64,000 bases of DNA from Holtermannia corniformis (GCA_001599935.1 BCIJ01000006.1:1-64000), one strand, 5' to 3'. Numbered from the stretch's first letter, positions 35,861-48,589 are shown. The notes: a model not told the origin generated them from the letters alone. Numbers and translations are program-made.

Positions 35861-36118
35861 ATGCCAAAAGGCGTCGCACACTCGGACTGTAATGGTAAAA
35901 TCAAGTGTCAGTCGTACTACGATGGCGAGCAGCAGTTTGAGCTACTTCAAGTGTACCTCACGGCGTATAACACCTACATGAACTCTAATCATTGCGAGAT
36001 GAAGAAGGAATCGGTGCAGGAAGCGGCAAAGGCACTTATGAACACGGACCTCTTTAAACAACTGTGTGAGTCGAGGCGCACAACGATCAAAAGTTACGCA
36101 GATGGCAACGCCAACTGA
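35861..36118 (+). CDS. Small-protein family member A (85 aa)
   Basis: ATG 35861 to a stop at 36116-36118, no intron needed. The N-terminal ~25 residues are unique (MPKGVAHSDCNGKIKC). The rest matches the family core: QVYLTAYNTYMNS, then EAAKALMNTDLFKQLCESRR and a short polar end (SYADGNAN). No signal peptide or membrane segment is seen. The start context ACACAGCATGCC is shared with member D. It lies 190 bp downstream of CCT4. The family is not recognised. A two- or three-helix bundle is likely from the Ala/Leu spacing. Confidence 0.6.
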   Translation: MPKGVAHSDCNGKIKCQSYYDGEQQFELLQVYLTAYNTYMNSNHCEMKKESVQEAAKALMNTDLFKQLCESRRTTIKSYADGNAN

Positions 36119-36496
36119 TCTCGTGGTTCATCGAGCGGTAGGCAGATTTTGAGATGCACTACGACAAAGGCACCGCGCTTTTGTGTCCGTAGATGGTCGG
36201 CGGAGAATCGAGACCGTGCGCGACGGCCCAGAGGACGGTTATCTGTAGTACCGCCCGACGGATACGCGTCGGTCTACCGTGTACAACTGAGATCGGACAG
36301 AGCACCGATCGGAGGGAGAGACCGAGTTGCGTCCGAGATACCCGAAGCTATCCGTCGGCAAACAATTCCTTTTCACGCATTCCTTTTCACGCACACAGCG
36401 GAGGCTGAGATGACGTGTGACTGCTCCACCGCCTGGGATATAACAAGCATGCCAGTGGGTTGAGATGGCAATTGCAACCTGAATCCAGTATCCACA
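36119..36496. promoter_or_regulatory. Spacer and promoter of small gene B
   Basis: No further gene is seen. A TATA-like ATATAA lies at 36438-36443, about 55 bp before the ATG of member B. Confidence 0.4.
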
Positions 36497-36703
36497 ATGT
36501 CTGACTACAACACTCTGTACGACGCATACATCGATGCCTCGGCAGCTTGGGGTCTGAACTCCACTGAAGAAAATCAGCAGAGGCTGTATTCGGCTTGCGT
36601 GGCGGTAATGGACCACCCCAAGTTCAGCGAAGGAAGCGAGGGGGAACAATCCGCCGTGAGGCGCAGTAAGGCAGATGCTGAACCCAAACAGGTTGGCAAT
36701 TGA
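36497..36703 (+). CDS. Small-protein family member B (68 aa), divergent
   Basis: ATG 36497 to a stop ending at 36703, a single exon with a TATA-like element upstream. It reads MSDYNTLYDAYIDASAAWGL, then QQRLYSACVAVMDHPKFSEG and a polar tail. Compared with A, D and E it keeps the YxxAY start, the x-L-x-x-A-C helix and the DxxxF position, but identity is low. It is placed in the family partly by location, so the relationship is inference. There is no signal peptide. Confidence 0.5.
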   Translation: MSDYNTLYDAYIDASAAWGLNSTEENQQRLYSACVAVMDHPKFSEGSEGEQSAVRRSKADAEPKQVGN

Positions 36704-36999
36704 GCCTGTCTGCACACCAAGGTCGAGACTGTAGTGGATGGGGACAGATGAGAGTTGACTTTGTCAACGAGGCTTGATTCACATTAGTTCCAAGCTTGAG
36801 GTGCGCACTGAGCATTGCGGGGATACAACCTCCTTTGAAGGAGCGCGCGACTGCGAATCGAAGCGTCGCTTGCTTGGGGAGCAGAGGCTGTGGCTCTCAC
36901 CTTTGTAGAGTGATTGTCAGGATGCCCGACTTGATTGCACTAGCAGTACGTCGCGCCCATATATTGACGCTGCTTGTGTGAAGCAAGCCTGAGAACCCA

Positions 37000-37209
37000 A
37001 TGTCCGATACCACCGAGGATTCGACCTACCGCGCTTTTCTCAATGCTGCTACGGAGTACAGCTTGTCCAAGAGTGAAGTGAACAGGCGGGCTCTTCTTGC
37101 AGCTTGCGAAACAGCTTGGGACGATTGGAGAAACCGAAGTCGCTCTGAGCAGTTAAGGCTTTCCATAATTAACAGCTTCAAACACGCCGGCGGTGGCAAC
37201 CTCGATTGA
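37000..37209 (+). CDS. Small-protein family member C (69 aa), divergent
   Basis: ATG 37000 to a stop at 37207-37209, a single exon. It starts MSDTTEDSTYRAFLNAATEY, continues NRRALLAACETAWDDW and ends with a polar helix and a Gly-rich tail (AGGGNLD). The (F/Y)LxAxxxY and ALxxACxxA positions match D and B. ATATATT at 36959-36965 is a TATA-like element about 40 bp upstream. Membership in the family is likely but rests on pattern and synteny. Confidence 0.5.
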   Translation: MSDTTEDSTYRAFLNAATEYSLSKSEVNRRALLAACETAWDDWRNRSRSEQLRLSIINSFKHAGGGNLD

Positions 37210-37513
37210 GATCACGCAATAACGAGTCATCGTACGGTACATAGGTCGTGCTTCTGATTGATACGGTTGACGCAGTAGATCGGAACTAGCTGTTGGCTGC
37301 GTTGCACCTGCGAATAGACATAGCCGCCATCAAACGTCACTATGTCTCCTGCCCCAGCTGCAATGCCGTCGCATTTCCATTCGCTTGCGCTTGCGGCGCG
37401 CATCGCCACACCCACCGTAGGGATCCATCTCGGCTATGCACCAAAGGAGGCGAGTCCGCTCAGCTAGTCATAAAAAGCGCGTCATCGTCACCCCAAGCGC
37501 TACTCCACACAGC

Positions 37514-37744
37514 ATGCCATACTCAGAATCTGACAAGGATGACACTACGGCGGAAATCCCCGCGGTCAAGACTTTTCTGGAGGCGTACAATACCTACCTG
37601 AACTCACTACCAGCTGACAGGTCTACGGCGCGAAAGGCGCTACGTACGGCAGCGCAGGCAGTCAAGAGCGACATTGCGTTATTTGAGACGTTACCTGCGT
37701 CGAGGCAGGGTAATGTACAGTTATTCGCGATGGAGCGAGATTAG
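37514..37744 (+). CDS. Small-protein family member D (76 aa)
   Basis: ATG 37514 to a stop at 37742-37744, a single exon. The acidic start (MPYSESDKDDTTAEIP) leads to VKTFLEAYNTYLNSLPADR, KALRTAAQAVKSDIALFETL and SRQGNVQLFAMERD. Closest to member E: AYNTYLN against AYNTHLN, ALRxAAQAxKSDxxLF in both, and a final R-Q-x-N-hydrophobic-x-hydrophobic-(F/Y)A. Upstream ATAAAAA lies at 37470-37476. No signal peptide is seen. Confidence 0.65.
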   Translation: MPYSESDKDDTTAEIPAVKTFLEAYNTYLNSLPADRSTARKALRTAAQAVKSDIALFETLPASRQGNVQLFAMERD

Positions 37745-38286
37745 CCTACTTGAGGATGATCGGACCACGTAGCGTAGGACATGTCAGCGCTTTCGCGCGA
37801 TCTGCAATCGACAGTCACACAAGGCGGCTTGAAGAGGCGCATCGCGGGCTTTGATGTCACACAGCTTCCTCAGCGTTGCCCATGCAGGGTTGAACGACAA
37901 GAGATCAACGAGATCAGCTTCGTCACCAACACCTTACATTACCAAACTGACACGTAGATGAGCTGCAGTCCAGGGAGGACAAGGGGAACTGCACATTGCA
38001 AAGGACATTGCGCGGCCTTTGTGAGTCCTGTTGGACAGTTTGCGATTGGGTCGTCGTCGCGCAAGGAATGCCAGTCGAAGGCCTATGGACGCAATGAGGA
38101 GCGGACGCAATCGACTTTGAGCAAGGGTCTTCCTCCTGATCGGAATGTATATTGGCGAAGGCTCCCCTTTGACTGTGTTATCGTGGACATGGGCAGTCGC
38201 CTCTGAAGGGAGGATATCGTCCGTGAGGTGATATAAGTCGTGTAATAGCGCGCTTGACCTTGGGGATTTCAGCGTACAAAGCAGAT
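37745..38286. other. Spacer and promoter of small gene E
   Basis: Holds an open 59-codon frame from the ATG at 37781 and another at 37958-38206, neither resembling the family nor anything known. ATATAA at 38231-38236 is a likely TATA element for member E, about 55 bp before its ATG. Confidence 0.35.
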
Positions 38287-38490
38287 ATGAGCACCCAGAC
38301 CGAGAAAATCACGACGTATGACACGGCGTACAACACTCATCTTAACGCCAGACCTGAAGAAAAGGTGGTCACACTGTCTGCCCTGCGCAAGGCGGCGCAA
38401 GCTATCAAGAGTGACCCAACGCTGTTTGATAGCTGCTCGCGCGAGAGACAGGCCAACATTCTGTTTTATGCGAGTGACGGAGCCTTTTGA
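38287..38490 (+). CDS. Small-protein family member E (67 aa)
   Basis: ATG 38287 to the stop at 38488-38490, a single exon. It reads MSTQTEKITTYDTAYNTHLN, then SALRKAAQAIKSDPTLFDSC and RERQANILFYASDGAF. The core is nearly superimposable on D. Length is typical of the family. Its position beside VMA3 (convergent, 155 bp away) closes the array. Confidence 0.65.
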   Translation: MSTQTEKITTYDTAYNTHLNARPEEKVVTLSALRKAAQAIKSDPTLFDSCSRERQANILFYASDGAF

Positions 38491-38644
38491 TGGGTGTAGC
38501 CAAGCAGCGATTCGATGAATCCAATGCGGTCGCATAGAACAGTACGGCCCTGACATTTCTACGGTCCAGCAGCGACATGACGATTTATTGACTAGCCGAT
38601 CGGTAGCCTCGAACAGGGAACATGCGATCGGCCATGGGTGTTGC

Positions 38645-39582
38645 TTAGATCGGGCACTGCGTACCAGTCAGCCACGAGCCGGTTGGCGCACAAAAGCAAC
38701 GTACAGTGTAGTCGACGGCCGACTTGGTGTTCAAGATCAGGGCAACAATGAGGCCGTAGAGACCGAGCACTTCGGCGAAGATGAGGATGAGGATCTGAGT
38801 GGCGGTGTGAGCTTAAGCGGGGTGAGAGAAGACCACGGCGACTGACCATGCCGACGAAGAGACGGGGCTGTTGAGCGGTACCGCGGACACCGGCGTCACC
38901 GACGATACCGATCGCAAAGCCTGCAGCGAGACCAGCGAGACCGACTGAAAGACCTGCGCCGAGCTGGATAAAGCCAGTGTACAGGGGCATGGGCGAGGTG
39001 ACTGATCAACTGATTAGTGGCGAGTAGCCGAGTGTGAGAGCAACGAACGGTCAGACGAGATGAGGACCGAGACGACGAGACCGTACTGTCATGGGTCAGC
39101 TTCCTTCCTCGGTGTGAAAGGCGATGACGCACAATGGCAATGATACCGGCCATGATGATGGGAACAGTACACTTCATCATGAGGTCTGGGCGGAGGACAG
39201 CCATGGCCGAGATTCCGACACCGGACTTGGCGGTACCGTAGCTATCAACGGCAAGTATCAGTGTCCGATCTGCGGATACGAGGACGAGGCGAGCAGGTCG
39301 CGAACGTGGGTGGGAGTGGTCCAGTTGATGAAACTCACGAAGCACCGATGCCTGTGGGAGAGATCAGGTCTCAGCTTCGTCGCCTTCATAGCTGATTGAA
39401 TCTTCAAACTCACAGGTGAAGACGATGGCGGCAGTACATCCCTATCGGACAAGCACCGTCAGCTCGGCTCTCGACAGCGGTTCCAGCGGTGTCCCTCCAC
39501 AGCCGCAGCTGTCGCAGTACATGCCAGCACTCACCATAGCGCCAAAGAAGGGAGCGTAGACGGGGCAAAGGTCGGAAGACAT
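38645..39582 (-). CDS. VMA3: V-type ATPase 16-kDa proteolipid subunit c
   Basis: Six or so exons give about 165 residues and four membrane helices. The start [17 protein letters not shown] is followed by [84 protein letters not shown] and [20 protein letters not shown]. The Glu in FAEVLGLYG is the proton-carrying carboxylate of the c-ring. The C-terminus ends DYTCPI. Subunit c forms the rotating membrane ring that acidifies vacuoles. The family is very conserved, so identification is secure. Confidence 0.95.
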
Positions 39583-40062
39583 TGTGGATGAGTTTGTCTT
39601 GGACTGAAAATGAGGGTCAATCGTCAGCGCTGCACTTGACATCCTTTGTTGTCCGCAGAGTGATCGGACAGCCAGGTCACGCAAAGCGGAGCGCACTCAC
39701 GATGCGAGGAAGAGACTGGTGCGGTGCTGGTGCTGGATGCTCGCTGAGGTTGAGAGGATGGCGACGGCGACGATTGAGGGGCGTCGGGGCGCAGCGTCAG
39801 GGCGTTCCACTGGGGGTTGGCGGCAGCGGCGATTTCGGTGTTAGCAGCCGATCACGGGGTTAGACATCGTACTTTGAGGTCGGAGACGAGGGGATCTTGA
39901 TTGCTGGGCTGGGCATGAACCTATGAATGAGCACTTCAAGATCGCTGCCCAGTTGCCCGTCGTCGTTTGTGGCACGGTGACCAGTTTGACATGCTTCATC
40001 CAATTACAGACATGAAGAATTGCCCATAAGCCCCGCTAACCCTAGTCTCACTATGGACTGTG
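39583..40062. other. Gene-free 0.5-kb intergenic region
   Basis: Holds the VMA3 upstream region (39583-39720) and a GC-rich stretch. No supported gene is seen. TTTGTTGTCCGC and CACGGTGACC-like strings occur but none can be assigned. Confidence 0.35.
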
Positions 40063-40581
40063 TCAGCCTGTCGCACGTACCCGACCTATGTGCCAGCTCA
40101 CACTGCCTATCAATGGTCCATCACCGCCCTGCAGGTACTTTGGCAGCTCATCCTGCCGCAAGTCGAACGCAGGGTCGCAGTAATCGACGTAGATATGCCT
40201 CCTCGGCGCCAAATCCACCACCCGCCCATCCCCCTGCCGTACTTTGGCATCCAGTAGCTCGACCGGGATCCACACGGTCTCAGGCGTCGCGTCATACACC
40301 ATGTATACATTCACACCACACTGATCACAGAATGCACGCTGTGCCGTCTGACTCGTCCGTCGAACATCAAGCTGTGCCATCGGTAGATCGATACCGGCCC
40401 GGTTGAACTCTGCAGACGTGCGATAAAGTACGTGGCCTGGTCCGGGATAGGGTAGAGCTCTGCACGCTTGACAATGGCAGTGCGAGACGTTTAACGGCTG
40501 AGCGGTGCCGTGAAATGTGACGGCGCCGCACGAGCATTGGCCATTGAATAGGGCGGGGGTCACTGCTGTTGGGTTTTGCAT
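40063..40581 (-). CDS. Gfa/CENP-V family zinc protein (S-hydroxymethylglutathione synthase-like)
   Basis: An intronless frame of 172 residues from ATG 40581. The GFA fold is marked by three cysteine sets: GQCSCGAV, HCHCQACR and FCDQCGVNVY. Aromatic TPETVWIPVELLD and HIYVDYCDPAF follow, as in fungal members. The family is named for a bacterial glutathione-dependent formaldehyde-activating enzyme, but most fungal members are of unknown substrate. The last ~15 residues (GSVSWHIGRVRATG) are atypical, and a short 3' intron could give a different end. Confidence 0.85.
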   Translation of the reverse strand: MQNPTAVTPALFNGQCSCGAVTFHGTAQPLNVSHCHCQACRALPYPGPGHVLYRTSAEFNRAGIDLPMAQLDVRRTSQTAQRAFCDQCGVNVYMVYDATPETVWIPVELLDAKVRQGDGRVVDLAPRRHIYVDYCDPAFDLRQDELPKYLQGGDGPLIGSVSWHIGRVRATG

Positions 40582-40767
40582 AGGAACGCCGTGCGTGTGT
40601 CGGGAATGAGATGGCGGTTTTGGATGTTGGTGGATGATGACGAGAGATGCTGAACCGCAACGTGGTGAAGATCAGTCGTGGCAGCCAACACATACATGCC
40701 TCTATACTCTGCCCATACAACCCAAGAAAGCTCTTCGTCGTGTCAAATATCCTCTCCGGGCAAGACG

Positions 40768-41571
40768 CTATCCATACCCCGCCGCTCTCAATCGCTCCGC
40801 AAAGACGACGGCGCGGACTTTGGCTGCTTTGGCGTCTGCGGCTGCTCGGTCTGACAATACCAGCGACGCGAGCGGTCGTTGTGCATATGGGCTTTGCGCA
40901 TGCGGCATCCTTGGCGTGGAGTGCTCCTGCGCTTGACCGATATCGATCGGAACGAATTGAGGGTAGTGCAGTGTGTCGACGGCATAGCCGCAGCAGTCTA
41001 TCGGTTCGCCTGTTGCGATCCGCTTGGGTGTGGCCTAGTCAATCGTTAGCTGGTGAGGTAAGAACAGGACAGGGACTGACACAGCTTCGACAGACGGGGA
41101 CGCCGACTTGGGTGATGGCTGGCTTGGCGGACAGCTTCATGATGTTCCACATTGGGTTGGAGCAGCCCTTGACGTGACCGCAGGCTTTGCACGAGCAGTG
41201 ACAGTTGTTGATCCCAAGTGCTTGACCGTAATGGGGGAGTTCGCACTGTCGCTCGTCAGTCACACGCCTTCGTCGATACGCAGCGCTCCTCGACAAAGCC
41301 AGGACAAAGGGTTTGAAAGGATCGCAGCGTGCATCGGCCGAACCGTACGACCCAGACTTACACACTGCGAGCAAGCACACACAACCTTCATCCTCCCTAG
41401 CGCCGGGATGTAGACCATGACAGGGTCGACTGGCATCGTGCCCGTCCCCCCGCCGTGCATCATGCGCATTGTGCCTGCCATCCGCAGCCGCTTGGCCCGT
41501 TCGTCTTCTTGTACTTCGTGTGCGATCGCGCGCTGGCGCTCTGACGCCCACATTAGCGTCTTTGCAATCAT
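40768..41571 (-). CDS. Cysteine-rich hypothetical protein
   Basis: Three exons. Exon 1 (MIAKTLMWASERQRAIAHEV) is helical and ends CACSQC. A ~115-nt intron with CTGAC follows. Exon 2 reads CELPHYGQALGINNCHC, SCKACGHVKGC and CRSC, and exon 3 has DCCGYAVDTLHYPQF and a helical end (LRAAGYG). The Cys pairs at even spacing suggest one or two zinc-binding knuckles. Length is about 215 residues. The family is not recognised. Exon joins keep the frame. Confidence 0.55.
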
Positions 41572-42273
41572 TGTCAATAGTCAACGGCAGAGCAGGGATC
41601 AGGGAGCAGAATAGATACGAACCCTGCCCGGGGCTTTATGCGTCTTCACCACGTCTTCTCGGCAGCCTATATGCGGGCGTAGCGCTTGATGCCCGCGTTC
41701 GCGCGTAGATTGCCTACTTTGCGTTTCAACGCGACAGTGAGCAAAGCAATGCGCCTCTGGCGCGCATGCGTGCACAAAGGTGGCTCTGGATGAAAGGAAC
41801 CCTGCGGGTTTCCGTCGAAGGCCGGGCCGTGAAACGTGCATCTGCGCTTGCTACAGACGGAATTTGATTGCAAGACAAGGCGATGAGAAGGCAATATCGT
41901 CATTTACGTTGATGGGTGCCAGAGTGGGGCGACGGCTTCGCAGATTATATTGCTAGTGACTACTTTACGAAGGTAGACTGGGCCTTCGGGTGAGTGACGG
42001 GCTTCGGACGGAGCCGTGGATACATGCGTTCCGTACGGGCGGGTGGAGCGTGCGTCGATGGTGCTCGAGCTGTACAGATTCGAAGCATATCGACAGGAAC
42101 ACCTGGAGGTTACTGCGCCTGCTCGAGTCTCTCTGTCCAAAGGACATTTGGAACCGCGTGCTGGTGAGCTCGGACGGGCGCGGTCCCTGGCCGAGAGGGG
42201 TAGCTACGGCTGCCCCTGGCGCTGTTGACCTACAGTAGCTGCTCTCTGCTAGCGTCTAGATTGCTCACTAGCC
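41572..42273. other. Unresolved intergenic stretch
   Basis: No firm gene. One forward segment (41915-41990) reads WVPEWGDGFADYIASDYFTK and then meets a good donor (GTGAGT), so an exon of an unbuilt gene may lie here. No matching start or continuation was found. Confidence 0.3.
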
Positions 42274-42609
42274 ATGTCAGGCTGCTCCCTACTGCTTTAT
42301 CAGCCCACCGAGTCCCACGTCGCCTAGGGGGATCGCCGAATACGAGCTCAAACAGGAGATCGACCGCTTGGCAGATCTACCTCGGGCCGTGCGATGATCA
42401 GGGCGTTGACTGAAGGTTTTGCGTGCTCGCACCGGCCTAGCTCTGACTGTGCGGTGTAGCTGACCGTGCTGGCGTACATCCATCGCGTCCTGACCTGCGC
42501 TCGCCCACCCGCAGCGTCCATCCCGACGACGCTGAACGAACTGATCGAGCGGGTCGGTTCAGGCACTGCCGAGAGTGTTGGTCCCGTCAAGTTGGGTGTT
42601 TCAGCTTGA
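42274..42609 (+). CDS. Possible ~70-residue protein with an intron-split start codon
   Basis: If introns 42276-42327 and about 42391-42460 are removed, a frame reads MGIAEYELKQEIDRLADLPR, then ALTVLAYIHRVL and LNELIERVGSGTAE and ends KLGVSA. The start codon would be split AT|G. Composition is protein-like and splice sites are normal, but the family is not recognised and no second evidence exists. Confidence 0.3.
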
Positions 42610-42833
42610 GACGGGCGCACGGCCTCGACGCTTTGTACAATTCTTCACACCAACGGCCAGCCGGACAGCACGACCACTGGGACCAGCACCACTCGTTACG
42701 ACTGTCAAAGGGGGCGCAGGCTACGCACGCACACACCCGTCCACACACGGAGTGATCATCACCAGAGCACGCGGCCGAGGGGGCAGCACTCGGGCGGGAG
42801 CAAGGCCAGGGCGGCAGTAGACGACCCACAACC

Positions 42834-44812
<1,979 letters not shown>

Positions 44813-45048
44813 TTCCGTCCGCCTTTGCTGATCGCCATCGCAACACACGCATTCGCATCTTATAATCCGTGACCGCCATCCCGCCAGGCTACACGCCCGC
44901 CGGATTTCTTGCTCTCATTCTTCACCTTGGGCGCCGCTGTTGTCTGCTCCCACTCGAACCCTTGCCGCGCTTGTTCATAATGACTCATGCTCACGATGCC
45001 ACCCCGATGCTCTGATCATATCATGGTCGTACAGGCTCATCCACTACG

Positions 45049-47071
45049 TTACGCCGCGGCACTGACGGCTACGCCGGCCGCATTGCGCGACGTCTCGATC
45101 AGCTCGGCGCCTTCCCAGAAGCTGTGCGGGTGTTAGCGCTCGCAAGACTGATGTCGGCCGTGACTAACCGTGGCAGCTCGTTGCCGGGGATGAAGACGCG
45201 CTCGACGCTGTCCTTCTTGATGACGCACATGCGGATGCAGCCGCCGGACGAGCCATCTCGGGCCATGGCGAGGGCAAGAGCTGAGATGTGTCAGCGTCAT
45301 TGATACCTGGGATTCTGGGTACGACGACGATTGCTTAATGCTCGGTCGGCTGAAAGAAGAGAAGTCGACCGTGGCAGCTGATCGAGTTCGAAGCCTGAGC
45401 CGGCACATCCACTTGAACTCACGGACACGGTCATATTCAGGACACGCGAGCAAGAGACTGGCCTCGGACTATTGGGATACCCGACTTGTGCGTATCGTTC
45501 ATGCGGCTACGCGCGGCAGAGCTTTCCGTACCCATGTCAAGCTGACCAATGGCTCTGCAAGCATGCCTGCCTTGCCACCGCATACGGCCCGAGGTGCGTC
45601 GCGAGAGATCGCAAGATCATGTGCGCGTGACACCGTTTGACCAGTCTCGGTTCACGTAGGTCTCGAACTCGTGACTACACGAGTCCAAGTGTGCGAGCTT
45701 CCCTAAACGCCATGTGCATTACTCAAAGCATTTGCCAATTGGTCCAATGACAGTGATCGAGTGACTCGACACTGGGCAAAACCTCCGAACAGCTTCGCTC
45801 AGCTGCGTCAAGCCCGACGTGTCGAGTCGTATCCCATCAGAAAGAGTCCAATGCGCGTGAGATGCCGATTTCAAGTGACGAGAGCGTCGCTGGAAGACGA
45901 CCCAGCTGCTACCTGCTCGAGCTGCGCAATGTTCCCAGAAGCCCATCGCGCGTCTCAACCAGCTCCGCAGCTGCGTGTCCGATCGCTCGACTCTGACCGA
46001 TACCCGCATAACGCCACAAGGCTCGGATGTGTCCAGAATAGATGGCCTGCATTGACCGGCTGCAGACGCGGATCATCAGATTGTAGCTCAGGCTCAGCAG
46101 CCACAGTTGCACTGCCCAGTTTGCAGCTCGTGCGTGCGTAGACCTTGTGCGCTACAGATTCCAGACAGCGACGGGAGCTGTACCTCAAAGCGTCACAAAA
46201 CTACGTGGTAGCTGCAGCGTCGCGAGACTAGCTCCCAAATCATCTGGAAGGTACAGCGCGCTCTACAGCGGGGTAGTCGCATCATGGCGCCGAAGGACTC
46301 ATGGCAGCCATGCTTGTGATCGATCAGCCAGACTCACTGTTCTTTACAAACTTGACCGTCTGGGCCTCGTCCCAGCCATCTTGATACGTCGCGTCGCAGT
46401 ACCCATAGACATATGTCGAGCCCGAGCCTGTCCGGGGATCCATCAGGTTTCCGATCTGTACCAGTCCACAGCCTAGTACGGACCGCCAATAGCCCACGGC
46501 TGCCTGAAGACGCCACCGCCGAGCGGGACGTTGAACACTTGGCCTCCTTCGTCCTTGTCCCAGCCGGCGACGATGATGCCAGCACTGAGCTGGTCCTTGT
46601 TCTCGTAGCACAGAGTCTGGAACAGGCCTGCGACGGTCGCGACGGGTGGCGGCGTGTTGTGCATTGAAGTGTACAGTTGGCAGTGCTGGTGAACAATGTC
46701 GGCGACGGCCTGGGCGAGTCAGCACTCGCATGTTGGCAGCGCGGACGGACGGACCTGGGTATCAGCAGCCGAGCCTGAACGACAGCAATAGACGCGATCG
46801 TGGATATGCGTCAACTTGTCCGTGACCCTGTTGGCCTGCGCTGCGTCAGCCTGTACGGCAGGAAAGGACGTCGCACACGCACAATGTAGCTTCCCGTCGT
46901 CGTGCGCGAATCGGCACCGATGACTACGCCGCCGTCGAATTGGACGGCCATGATGGACGTCTGAGGCATCGTTAGTCTGCTCCGCTAGAGAGCTGGGTGG
47001 AGAACACTGACGCCGAGGTTGACTTCGCCCTTTTTCAGGTGCTGAATGTCGACCGTGTTGATGTTTGCCAT
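45049..47071 (-). CDS. PRE3: 20S proteasome subunit beta1 (Pre3/PSMB6), caspase-like active site
   Basis: A short propeptide ([20 protein letters not shown]) precedes the catalytic Thr1 ([17 protein letters not shown]). Counting from Thr1, Asp17 (ADSR) and Lys33 (TDKL) fall exactly where the active site needs them. Later blocks are [56 protein letters not shown] and [17 protein letters not shown]. The C-terminus is [12 protein letters not shown]. About 240 residues. Between VKFVKN and [10 protein letters not shown] lies one 1,057-nt intron (45281-46337), whereas the other introns are 40-60 nt. Confidence 0.95.
45281..46337. other. 1,057-nt intron of the proteasome beta1 gene
   Basis: The intron runs from donor GTGAGT (46337 inward) to acceptor ATCTCAG, with a CTGAC branch site 10 nt before it. 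It contains frames on both strands (forward 45338-45640 and 45761-46141) with no family resemblance. No tRNA could be drawn. It may carry a nested non-coding RNA, a decayed insertion or simply unusual length. Confidence 0.6.
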
Positions 47072-47332
47072 TGTGTGTGGTGTGATCTAGAGCAGAGGTA
47101 GGGAGGTAGGGACGCTGAATAGGCAGAGCAGGATCGTATAGGGCGTGAGGGCGGGGAGGACGCAAGCGTGACCACGCGATGTTACTAGAACGCCTATTTC
47201 TGGTGGCGTGGTTAAGAGGAAAGAATAGGCGCACTGCTACCGCCAGCACCAGCGACAACGAGCAACACGCCTGCCAGTGTCGCCAAAGGGTACTGTCCCT
47301 CGTCTCGCGCAGAAGCAGCAGCAGCAGCAGCA

Positions 47333-48447
47333 ATGTCCACACCCACCCTCGCCATCGCATCCTCCTCGCGCTCCCCGACATTGCCCGTGAACCCCTATAC
47401 GCCACTAGCGGATGAAGTCATGTACGAGCGCAAGCTCGACAAGGGCAAAGGCCGCGCTCGGGACCTTGACGGACCGTTGGAGGAAGAGGGAGAGGGCGAG
47501 GACGGGCTGGGTGGAACGTATCCGCCAGTGAACGATCAAGAGGCCGAAGAGAGGAGGATCCAAGAGGTCAGTCTTCCGTTTGCCGTGCGGTACGGCGCTG
47601 ACAGGATCAGACGCTGGCCATGTACGCATCGCGGGATCTAGCGATGCGGAGAGCGAAACGTGAATCGCGAGCGTTGGCGAGGCAATCTGTGGATCTGCAA
47701 ATGGGGACCGCGACCACGTCGGCGAACAAGCGCTCGAGTGTGTGGAGTCTGGGTGGCCTGTTTGGAGGTGGCGGGACCGGAGCGAGGGACAAGCACAAGG
47801 ACGAGGTGGGTGTTTGGCGTCGAGCCTGAAGTCTCCGCGAGGCCGTCATGGCAGCGCTGCCTGACGAGTCGAGCGAGCTCAAGACTCGTACAGCAGCTTA
47901 CATCGACTCTAGCTCCCATTCCACACGTACGCCGCTACCCCGACCTCGATCTCGCCAACCCGGCTTCAACACGACGTCTCGAACCCGCCCTCTCGACCGA
48001 CCAGCAACTCGCCCACATCAGCAGCACCGCAGCACTACCCCTATCCGACACCGTACGACCCTGCTCCGAACCCGTCCCAACCGGCTATACCGTCGCCTGC
48101 GCCCGTACCGCGGCAGCAGCGGCGTGAGCGCGCTGATTCCAACGCGACGATCACGGGTGTGGGAGCGGCCGCTTCCCCATTCAGCGATGAGCATGCGCTG
48201 CCGGTCCAGTCGCAGGCGCAAAGAGAGGTCCCGCCAGTGAGAGAGTATGGCTACCTGGGTGCTGGTTGGCGTGGCGGCGAGCGGCCGGATCAACAGCAAC
48301 AAGGGCCTGAGAGGTGGTGGCATGCCCTCTGTGCCTGGGGTGATGATCTTGACGAAGGCGCGAGGGACGGTCAGGTAGGTGCTGGCCAGTCAGTGGCAAG
48401 ACGCTGGCTGACTCGCTCAGGCTGGACGGACGAATCCGTTCGAGTGA
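47333..48447 (+). CDS. Conserved-looking hypothetical protein with NPF C-terminus
   Basis: Four exons. It starts [20 protein letters not shown], with [20 protein letters not shown] and an acidic run (EEEGEGEDG). A basic helix follows ([19 protein letters not shown]) and a Gly-rich part ([11 protein letters not shown]). After a 107-nt intron (47806-47912) comes a Pro/Ser-rich part ([20 protein letters not shown]). The C-terminal domain reads [14 protein letters not shown] and [17 protein letters not shown] and ends GRTNPFE. NPF motifs bind EH domains in endocytosis, so trafficking is one possibility. The family is not named. Confidence 0.6.
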
Positions 48448-48589
48448 GCCGGCTGGTGACGAGCATCTGATGGGGTTTATCAACTGTACGACTAGGGGTG
48501 CATGCATCCTGCGCTTGATCGTAGTACTACAGTATAGCTCGGCAGCAGCAGTCCATGGTGCAGGACCGGGCCATGGTCGGCCGGGTGAG

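Noticed and set aside
45380..45400. tRNA-like GAGTTCGAAGCC inside the long PRE3 intron
   Set aside because: No matching A-box or stems on either side.
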